Shown here in pieces: positions 1-5,029 of a DNA stretch of 10,689 nucleotides. The notes beneath the pieces were generated by a model, which had not been told where the DNA came from, did no database searches, and was given only the letters and a program-made list of their open reading frames with translations. A program made the translations under genes and the position numbers. This DNA comes from Cytophagales bacterium (GTDB lineage: Bacteria; Bacteroidota; Bacteroidia; Cytophagales; Cyclobacteriaceae): assembly GCA_029262955.1 (NCBI GenBank), contig JAJCYL010000380.1, positions 1 to 10,689 of the forward strand, given 5' to 3'. Position 1 is the stretch's first letter, and every line of letters begins with the position of its first letter.

Positions 1-16
1 TCAAAAGTAAGGGAAT

Positions 17-259
17 ATGTTCTTTACCAATATTTTAAAATCTGAATTAGACCAAACTCACTATTATGGTCATACTAAGGATCTGGATTCCAGATTGAAG
101 AGTCATAATCAAGGAAGAGTGAGATCAACTAAAGGCAAGTGACCATGGAAAGTTTTCTACTTTGAAGAATTCGAAACCAAGTCAGAAGCTTTTAGAAGAG
201 AATTATTTTTTAAGTCAATCGATGGCTATCGATACTTAAAAGAGAAAAATATTATTTAA
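17..259 (+). pseudogene. GIY-YIG endonuclease-like gene, broken by an in-frame TGA
   Basis: Reading from ATG at 17 gives an 80-codon small GIY-YIG nuclease interrupted by one in-frame TGA at 140-142 (codon 42), with a normal TAA at 257-259. Frame is kept on both sides of the stop. Visible family features are the start FFTNILKS, the second half of the GIY-YIG motif (HYYGHT, codons 15-20), the catalytic Arg region (SRLKSHNQG, Arg26), then after the stop PWKVFYFEEFETKSEAFRRE with the likely metal-binding Glu57 and the tail FFKSIDGYRYLKEK. These single-domain proteins of about 80-95 aa are common in Bacteroidota and resemble UvrC-type nuclease domains. The stop falls where relatives usually carry Arg (CGA to TGA would be one transition). 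The first Tyr of the motif also appears lost (TNIL where TYIL is usual), so decay goes beyond the stop. The gene ends 2 nt before tRNA-Ser. A sequencing error is possible but would not explain the missing Tyr. Confidence 0.8.
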
Positions 260-261
260 AC

Positions 262-346
262 AGAGGAGTGGCAGAGTGGTCGAATGCGGCGGTCTTGAAA
301 ACCGTTGTACCGCGAGGTACCGGGGGTTCGAATCCCTCCTCCTCTG
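262..346 (+). tRNA. tRNA-Ser (anticodon UGA)
   Basis: The 85-nt sequence folds as a class II tRNA. The 7-bp acceptor stem is 262-268 (AGAGGAG) with 339-345 (CTCCTCT), and G346 is the discriminator, as expected for serine. The anticodon arm has stem GCGGT/ACCGT with loop CTTGAAA, giving anticodon TGA that reads UCA codons. A long variable arm (roughly TGTACCGCGAGGTAC) marks a serine/leucine-type tRNA. The T arm has loop TTCGAAT with stem GGGGG/CCCTC, which includes one G-U pair. The 3' CCA is not encoded (the bases after G346 are CAT). A strong hairpin plus T-run follows directly. Confidence 0.96.
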
Positions 347-352
347 CATCAT

Positions 353-397
353 AAACACTCTATCTATTTAATAATCATTTAGTTAGAGTGTTTTTTT
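353..397 (+). terminator. Rho-independent terminator of tRNA-Ser
   Basis: A perfect 10-bp stem pairs 353-362 (AAACACTCTA) with 384-393 (TAGAGTGTTT) around a 21-nt AT-rich loop. An uninterrupted T-run covers 391-397. It begins 6 nt after the tRNA and matches a classical intrinsic terminator for a single tRNA transcript. Confidence 0.85.
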
Positions 398-400
398 ATT

Positions 401-604
401 TAAAAACTGTTATTTTATCTCTACTATTTAATGTTGCTTTATCTCTATTAATTACCGTCGTTTTATTTCTATTATTTACCGTCGTTTTATTTCTATTATT
501 TACTGTTGTTTTATTTCTATTATTTACTGTTGTTCTATTTCTATTATTTGCTGTAGTTTAATTATTATTAATTACTGTAGTTTTATCTCTACTATTTAGC
601 GCTT
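401..604. repeat. 24-bp AT-rich tandem repeat array, eight full copies plus a partial one
   Basis: Eight contiguous units of exactly 24 bp run 401-424, 425-448, 449-472, 473-496, 497-520, 521-544, 545-568 and 569-592, with a partial ninth from 593. The consensus begins TATTTACTGTTGTTTTATTT and ends CTAT. Central units are the most alike and the edge units the most diverged, typical of an ageing minisatellite. There are no unique spacers, so it is not a CRISPR array. On the minus strand one frame reads the 8-residue repeat RNKTTVNN, but it has no start codon and is closed by stops at the 611 side and inside unit 545-568, so I do not call a gene. It lies between the tRNA terminator and the end of the minus-strand PHP gene, where it disturbs no gene. 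Function unknown. Confidence 0.93.
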
Positions 605-800
605 TTTATTATTAGCTAATTGAAGATGTCTTCATATTTCTACCTTTCCCTTGAGATAAACATTGCCTAACAAGCTTATCACGAAAATCGGGATCAGTCG
701 CCTGAAGAAAAAAAATTCTCCATAAAAGAGTGAATGAAAATTGGAATCATCCAATCAGTTTACTTGGGGTCATATGAAGAGTGGAGAAAAATATCATTTA
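605..800. other. Intergenic stretch without a convincing gene
   Basis: No ORF with a plausible start is visible. On the minus strand, about 620-755 is open in two overlapping frames. One reads ...FFLQATDPDFRDKLVRQ... and ends at a TAA near 615. The other reads ...YGEFFFFRRLIPIFVISL.... Each is under 50 codons, has a stop at its upstream end and no ATG in a useful place. It might be a short gene remnant or chance. A short perfect inverted repeat, GAAGATGTCTTC or close to it, lies near 623-635. Nothing else stands out. Confidence 0.4.
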
Positions 801-826
801 CCGGCGCCGGGTTAGCACTAAACCGG
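801..826 (-). terminator. Possible hairpin region downstream of the PHP-domain gene
   Basis: Two adjoining dyads sit 33-58 nt past the stop of the minus-strand gene: the 10-bp perfect palindrome CCGGCGCCGG at 801-810, and an overlapping hairpin at 807-826 (read on the minus strand: CCGGTT, T bulge, loop around GTGC, then TAACC and CGG with one bulged C). The GC content contrasts with the AT-rich surroundings. There is no T-run immediately after it on the minus strand (a TATTTTT stretch appears only about 10 nt later), so intrinsic termination is doubtful. It may act only as an mRNA 3'-end stabiliser. Confidence 0.3.
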
Positions 827-858
827 AAGTTGATTAGTATCGAATGATGAACCGTGAA

Positions 859-3093
859 TTAAGGCTCAAATCGTCCCAGTTGTCTGGCCCGAAAAGCAAC
901 ATCCTTAAAAACTTGATTTCCCAGCTCTAAAATAGCCTTTACTTCCTCCTTTTGCTTTTCACTGTCAAATAAACCCTTATTGTCCACCCACTCGAGAAGC
1001 CGGTCAGTAATTTTGATGAATTTTTCTGCAGGATTAGCATAGCCAGCCGGACGCCCCTCGAAATCGACGTAGACAGGGTTAGAATGTGCTCCGTCACACC
1101 GGGCAGCTAGCCAACCAGATTCTTCGAGGTGTAATTCCATCCTAAGATTGGTACCGCTTGCAATTACCTTACCATTGAAAATCAGTTCTACCTCAAGCTT
1201 TTTATCAGGGGTCAATGCACTTGCTTCAATTCTCACGGGTTTTGAACCTTCCTGCAATTTGATTTCACTACCAGCCAGTTGTTTGTTGACTTTAAAAAAG
1301 AGCATTGGTCCTTTGGTGATAAAACTTCTCCCTTTTTTCAGCCCCTTTAGCCAGTTAGTCTGGTTAAAATCTTCTTCTCCAAGATGTACATAAACACGTG
1401 GGGTGTCCTTGATAGCCCAATCAGGGCCGGCCGTAGCTGGAATCTGAAATCCGCAATTAAGCAGATCATACCAGATTTGGAGTTGCCCACCTGCCCCGTA
1501 AACTTCGGCCAGCTGCATTTTACCCAGCGCTACATCAACAGCCATTTCAAACCCTGTGGAAGGCCAGGGAGTTTTGATCTGAAGTCCTTCTGATATGAAG
1601 TTGCCGAAGTGCGCCCCAATGGTGACAGCACCCTGGTCAATCGCTTCATCAAGGATGGTTGCATTGGATGGGTAATCCGGACCGCCAAGCTCACCCAGGG
1701 CCCCGGAACTGATGGGTTGTATCAAATAATTTAAACCAAGAAGGGCCAGGTGGCCGTACGGATTGCTCCGGTACTCCTGGCCATAAGTTATGATATGGTT
1801 GGGTGTACTGAAACGCTCCAGTTTACCCATGGGGTATTCATTGGCATAAATGGCGTGGGTTTGCCATTCGCCTTTTAACGTGAGAATACTCGAAAAATTG
1901 ATGTCCTCAGCCCTTGAAACCGTTGACCAATGACGGGTAAACTGAACCGGCAAACCAGCGTCCGTAGTGTGAATGTGAGTTTGACCAGAGTACCAGCCTC
2001 TTTCCGGCATATTGATCCACCGCTCGAGTGAAACATCAACTACTCCATTTTCCGGGATTGACATATTGATAGGTTGGTATTCAAAACCATGGTAAATGCT
2101 GACAGTCTTTTGATTAGGCTCAACACCAAGAGTTGCTTTCCCATCGACATAGAAATAGGGTCCGGGTTGGAATTTCCATAATGGGGTTGTCCATCCGTTT
2201 TCTTCTCTGTCGACAGGATGAGCGGGTCCCTTTAGGGGAGACCAAAACGAGCTACCAGCATCATCCCGGACCTCCACACGTGCAGGCAATGGCTCTCCGG
2301 TCATAGCATCTTTTATGTTAAATGTAATCCCCGGGTCAACCATGTAATCATCATTTGTCCTCCAGATAGTTCCGGGCAGACTGACTTCATAGATGGTAGA
2401 ACCTGGCTCCAGTGTATAGGGGTCTGTCGCGGCAGTTCCTAAAGCATTGACCACAGCTTGATTGGTTTGCCCTAGTGTATCGGCAATTGACAGGGTATTG
2501 GTTATTGGTCCCTCTTCGAGAGGGGATATGATCATAAATGAATATCGGCTTCCTCCTGGTTGCAGATTGAATCTTTTGTTCCAGAATAACAATTGAGCGT
2601 TGGGATCAGCTTCCATTATCAATCGCGTAGCAGTAGTACGTTTATTCTCAATTTTCACTAATACTACCCTGGACTGGTTAACCGGAACTTTGACAGGTGC
2701 GTTTTTCCAATTGACCTGAATTTCGTCACCAACCGAAAAACTTATTCCAGGATTAAAATCCATCATATCTGCAAAATAAGCCCGGCAATTCAAAAGCAGT
2801 TCCGTCCGTAACTTTCGGGTATAGGCAATTTGATCCATAACATCGGGGGCGCTAATTGCAAGGTCTCTTTCATCGGTCAACTGCCTGATATACCACGACT
2901 CTTCTCTCAATAATTGCCATGATTCAAATAATGACTCAGCCTCCGAATCATAAGTTCTCATCACCTGAATGGCCATCAGGTAATCGTTCAGCTCTAGCAA
3001 TATAGGATCGGTATGATCCGGATGGGACCAGGCACTTAATCCAGGCAAGAAGATTATTAACAATATTGTAGCTCTACTCAAAAAACCTTTCAT
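859..3093 (-). CDS. Secreted CehA/McbA-like PHP-domain metallohydrolase family protein, active site possibly degenerate
   Basis: The protein is 744 aa starting at ATG (3091-3093). Residues 1-22 form a signal peptide (MKGFLSR, hydrophobic core, cleavage around SAWSH), so it is exported. Residues 110-220 look like a beta-rich module. Residues 255-360 resemble a carboxypeptidase-regulatory-like domain (DAMTGEPLPARVEV). Residues 365-600 resemble the polymerase/histidinol-phosphatase (PHP) fold of CehA/McbA-type hydrolases: GWYSGQTHIHTT (His373, His375), YGQEYRSNPYGHLALLG (Glu440, His448), GAHFGN (His495), LAEVYG (Glu530), TAGPDW (Asp558). In active PHP enzymes the second strand usually ends TDH and the last motif is GSDxH. 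Here these positions read TLKGEW and GPDWA, so two or more ligands appear absent. Known members cleave phosphoesters or carbamates, but the substrate cannot be told here and catalysis is uncertain. The C-terminus (620-744) has a beta module and a helical tail with no membrane anchor. It is transcribed alone, divergently from the lipoprotein at 3473. Confidence 0.75.
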   Translation of the reverse strand: MKGFLSRATILLIIFLPGLSAWSHPDHTDPILLELNDYLMAIQVMRTYDSEAESLFESWQLLREESWYIRQLTDERDLAISAPDVMDQIAYTRKLRTELLLNCRAYFADMMDFNPGISFSVGDEIQVNWKNAPVKVPVNQSRVVLVKIENKRTTATRLIMEADPNAQLLFWNKRFNLQPGGSRYSFMIISPLEEGPITNTLSIADTLGQTNQAVVNALGTAATDPYTLEPGSTIYEVSLPGTIWRTNDDYMVDPGITFNIKDAMTGEPLPARVEVRDDAGSSFWSPLKGPAHPVDREENGWTTPLWKFQPGPYFYVDGKATLGVEPNQKTVSIYHGFEYQPINMSIPENGVVDVSLERWINMPERGWYSGQTHIHTTDAGLPVQFTRHWSTVSRAEDINFSSILTLKGEWQTHAIYANEYPMGKLERFSTPNHIITYGQEYRSNPYGHLALLGLNYLIQPISSGALGELGGPDYPSNATILDEAIDQGAVTIGAHFGNFISEGLQIKTPWPSTGFEMAVDVALGKMQLAEVYGAGGQLQIWYDLLNCGFQIPATAGPDWAIKDTPRVYVHLGEEDFNQTNWLKGLKKGRSFITKGPMLFFKVNKQLAGSEIKLQEGSKPVRIEASALTPDKKLEVELIFNGKVIASGTNLRMELHLEESGWLAARCDGAHSNPVYVDFEGRPAGYANPAEKFIKITDRLLEWVDNKGLFDSEKQKEEVKAILELGNQVFKDVAFRARQLGRFEP

Positions 3094-3229
3094 AGATAAT
3101 GATCTAATATATCAAATTGGGTTTGAAATCATCGGAATTACTTGGTACCATATCGATCTTGCTGAGAGGTCAAATAACCAGAGAGGTTCTTTACTTATGT
3201 AATTTATAATTTGGTATTTCTCATTGGGG
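3094..3229. other. Upstream region of the PHP-domain gene, no clear signals
   Basis: This is the first part of a 379-bp divergent intergenic region (3094-3472). It is AT-rich and should hold the minus-strand promoter of the PHP gene. I found no good match to the Bacteroidota TTTG/TAnnTTTG promoter pair in it, and no hairpin, repeat or RNA gene. The second half is covered by the doubtful small ORF at 3230. Confidence 0.4.
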
Positions 3230-3436
3230 ATGTATTGGCTTTCCGCCCTGATATGCGTTTCCAGATTGAGCTATATAGTCATCCTGGTGGCTCACTCCTA
3301 TTTTTCCATTTTGAAAAGTTTATGGCCAGAATGGTTAAGAACTCTGATCAAATTTAGCTTTATAGCATTCATATATAGCTGGCTGTTACTGTTTGCCACT
3401 TTTGTGGAATTGTTTTTTTCAGTTATCTCCTATTAG
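3230..3436 (+). CDS. Doubtful small two-helix membrane protein
   Basis: An open frame of 68 codons from ATG (3230) to TAG (3434-3436) encodes a very hydrophobic product with two candidate membrane helices, about residues 3-27 and 40-66, separated by a short loop containing SLWPEWLRT. A TTG two codons earlier could also start it. No ribosome binding site or promoter is evident, and I recognise no family. T-rich DNA readily yields hydrophobic frames by chance, so this may be spurious. In its favour, it fills a divergent gap where no other frame is open and sits just upstream of the lipoprotein gene (36 nt between them) on the same strand. If real, it could be a small inner-membrane protein co-transcribed with that gene. 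Confidence 0.22.
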   Translation: MYWLSALICVSRLSYIVILVAHSYFSILKSLWPEWLRTLIKFSFIAFIYSWLLLFATFVELFFSVISY

Positions 3437-3472
3437 ATATTTGGGTAAATTAGAGATTGAATTTGAGCTGAT

Positions 3473-4477
3473 ATGAAAGGCACCAGAGCAATCATTTTAT
3501 TTGTTGTGATCAGCTTCCACTACAGTTGCACTTCCGATTCTGGCACAGGCTGTACTTGTGTGGCATCGATTAACTACGATGCAAATGCTGATGAGGACGA
3601 TGGGTCATGCCGGGGCTGTACTGATGAATCAAGCGACAACTACAATACCTGCGCATCCGTCGATGATGGCAGTTGTGAAACAGGCATTCCTGATCCGATT
3701 GCCGGCTGTACTGACCCCAATGCCACCAATTTTGATGCAACCGCAAGTAGTGACAATGGCAGCTGCAAATACCCTGAATTAGAACCTCCTTCAGAGCCAC
3801 CATTTTTTGGGACAATATTTCTTGACCCTGACATTATTACAGCGTCTGATCCTACCACATTCACCGGGCTCACTCCTGCAGGACAAGGGTCAAGGGTAAT
3901 GTTCGACCGAAGGGTCAACGATTTCATAACTCTTAACGCTTTTCTTTTTGATGCCACTTTTGATGACGGATTGACCACGGAAATACAGGTTAATCCTGAA
4001 TTCGAGACAGTTGAAGATGCGCAGATTGAAGCTGAAAAATATGCTAATGCCATCGGGCGATTGACCAGCGGGCTCCGACAACGAGTAAAAACCGTTTGGA
4101 TCCATAAGGGAGTAGAAGCCTTTGGAGGTGGGAATGATAATATCCTTATTCACACTGGGCAGTCATTGTTATATGAAGCTGATGGTATCTTAGAAGAAAC
4201 TTTAGTTCATGAGGCTACCCACACTTCCATTGACCCTGACCACAAAGATGCCCCAGGTTGGTTAGCAGCTCAGCAAGCAGACCCGACTTTTATTTCCACT
4301 TATGCCCAGGACAACCCCACTCGGGAAGATCTGGCAGAGAGCTATTTACTATTTATCGCAGTTCGATATCGTCGCGACAGAATTACCGATGAACTGGCCA
4401 ATCAGATTATTGCAACTTTCCCAAACCGAATGGCCTATTTCAGTAGTTTGGAATTAGATATGCATCCGATAGAGTGA
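3473..4477 (+). CDS. Lipoprotein with three GCTD-type Cys repeats and a putative zincin (HEATH) domain
   Basis: The product is 334 aa from ATG 3473. Residues 1-19 are a lipoprotein signal (MKGTR, hydrophobic stretch, FHYSC; lipidated Cys19). Three repeats of the C(T)xxxAxNYDxxAxxDDGSC type follow at about 29-46, 49-68 and 79-98. This cysteine-rich repeat is frequent in Bacteroidota surface proteins and probably forms small disulphide-stabilised modules. A Pro-rich linker (101-112) leads to a domain of about 220 aa. That domain has the zinc metallopeptidase signature HEATH (His246, Glu247, His250) in LVHEATHTSID. Glu289 in EDLAESYLLF, 39 residues later, is a plausible third ligand as in gluzincins, where a downstream helical Glu completes the site. 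His257 is an alternative ligand, although its spacing does not fit HExxHxxGxxH. Location is likely the outer membrane or cell surface. The substrate is unknown and peptidase activity is inferred from the motif. It has its own intergenic spaces and is not clearly part of the downstream operon. Confidence 0.75.
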   Translation: MKGTRAIILFVVISFHYSCTSDSGTGCTCVASINYDANADEDDGSCRGCTDESSDNYNTCASVDDGSCETGIPDPIAGCTDPNATNFDATASSDNGSCKYPELEPPSEPPFFGTIFLDPDIITASDPTTFTGLTPAGQGSRVMFDRRVNDFITLNAFLFDATFDDGLTTEIQVNPEFETVEDAQIEAEKYANAIGRLTSGLRQRVKTVWIHKGVEAFGGGNDNILIHTGQSLLYEADGILEETLVHEATHTSIDPDHKDAPGWLAAQQADPTFISTYAQDNPTREDLAESYLLFIAVRYRRDRITDELANQIIATFPNRMAYFSSLELDMHPIE

Positions 4478-4562
4478 ATACAAAATCATTGACTTTCTAA
4501 AATCTCTTCCCTCGAAATTGTAACTCAATTTTTACATAAACGGAATGCAAACTGTTTTATTT

Positions 4563-4579
4563 ATGCAACATTATTGCAT
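4563..4579. promoter_or_regulatory. Putative Zur/Fur-family operator palindrome
   Basis: The 17-bp sequence ATGCAACATTATTGCAT is an inverted repeat (ATGCAA, 5-nt centre, TTGCAT) located 21 nt before the ATG of the Fur/Zur-family gene. AT-rich dyads of this size with TGCAA/TTGCA-like arms are the kind of site bound by Fur-superfamily dimers, and autoregulation is usual for such repressors. An imperfect -7-like element (TATTTATG at 4559-4566) overlaps its left edge, which would allow repression by occlusion. A half site, ATGCAA, is also present at 4545-4550. The regulator's identity is inferred from adjacency. Confidence 0.5.
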
Positions 4580-4588
4580 CTGTGATTC

Positions 4589-4596
4589 TATCTTTG
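4589..4596 (+). promoter_or_regulatory. TAnnTTTG-type -7 element directly before the regulator start
   Basis: TATCTTTG matches the Bacteroidota -7 consensus TAnnTTTG exactly and ends 4 nt before the ATG at 4601. No good TTTG -33 partner lies at the usual spacing. If used, transcription would begin at or within the first codon, giving a leaderless or nearly leaderless mRNA. The upstream element overlapping the palindrome (4559-4566) is the alternative. Confidence 0.3.
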
Positions 4597-4600
4597 TCAC

Positions 4601-5017
4601 ATGGAGATTAAGTCCCTAATCAATACACTAAAAGATCATTCACTGCGAATTACGGATTGCAGAAAAGATGTGCTCGAAAAGTTCTTAAATGCGAACCATG
4701 CCCTTTCATTCAAAAACCTCGAAGAAGATTTAGTCAATTATGATCGTGTTACCCTTTACAGAACACTTCACTCCTTTATTGACAAGGGCATTCTTCATCG
4801 TATCCCGGACGATAGCGGTTTTGCCAGCTATGGGATTTGTCATGACACTTGTACTCCTCAGAGCCATTCACATGATCATGTTCATTTTAAATGTGATGAT
4901 TGCGGCAATATTGAGTGCTTGCCAAGTCACCACGTACCAAAAATTGAAATTCCAGGATATTTAGTAGGTGAGGCTAATCTAATTGTCTCAGGACTCTGTA
5001 ATTCCTGTAACCATTAA
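4601..5017 (+). CDS. Fur-superfamily metalloregulator, probably Zur-like
   Basis: This 138-aa protein has the standard Fur layout. Residues 1-75 are a winged helix (LRITDCRKDVLEKFL; recognition helix DRVTLYRTLHSF at 48-59), and residues 76-138 are the dimerisation/metal domain. The structural zinc site is Cys98-x-x-Cys101 plus Cys133-x-x-Cys136. A sensing region rich in thiols and histidines precedes it: Cys80, His81, Cys84, His89, His91, His93, His95, with His110/His111 after Cys106. Cysteines just before the His cluster favour zinc sensing (Zur) over iron sensing (Fur), and the pattern agrees with the short Zur-like repressors of Bacteroidota. It is expected to bind DNA as a zinc-loaded dimer. 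It is the first gene of a tight cluster: the TonB receptor starts 12 nt after its stop. The palindrome at 4563-4579 is the likely operator. Metal specificity is inferred. Confidence 0.85.
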   Translation: MEIKSLINTLKDHSLRITDCRKDVLEKFLNANHALSFKNLEEDLVNYDRVTLYRTLHSFIDKGILHRIPDDSGFASYGICHDTCTPQSHSHDHVHFKCDDCGNIECLPSHHVPKIEIPGYLVGEANLIVSGLCNSCNH

Positions 5018-5029
5018 TTTTCCGAAAGC

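Noticed and set aside
401..604. CRISPR array
   Set aside because: The 24-bp units are directly contiguous with no unique spacers, and no cas-like gene is present.
401..604. Minus-strand gene encoding RNKTTVNN repeats
   Set aside because: There is no start codon, TAA codons lie directly upstream, and an in-frame stop interrupts unit 545-568.
1148..1593. Plus-strand ORFs of 81 and 69 codons
   Set aside because: They are antisense to the PHP-domain gene, whose frame is continuous for 744 codons with clear domain motifs.
3640..4053. 137-codon minus-strand ORF
   Set aside because: It lies wholly inside the zincin lipoprotein gene, which has a lipobox, Cys repeats and a HEATH motif. The antisense frame has no recognisable features.
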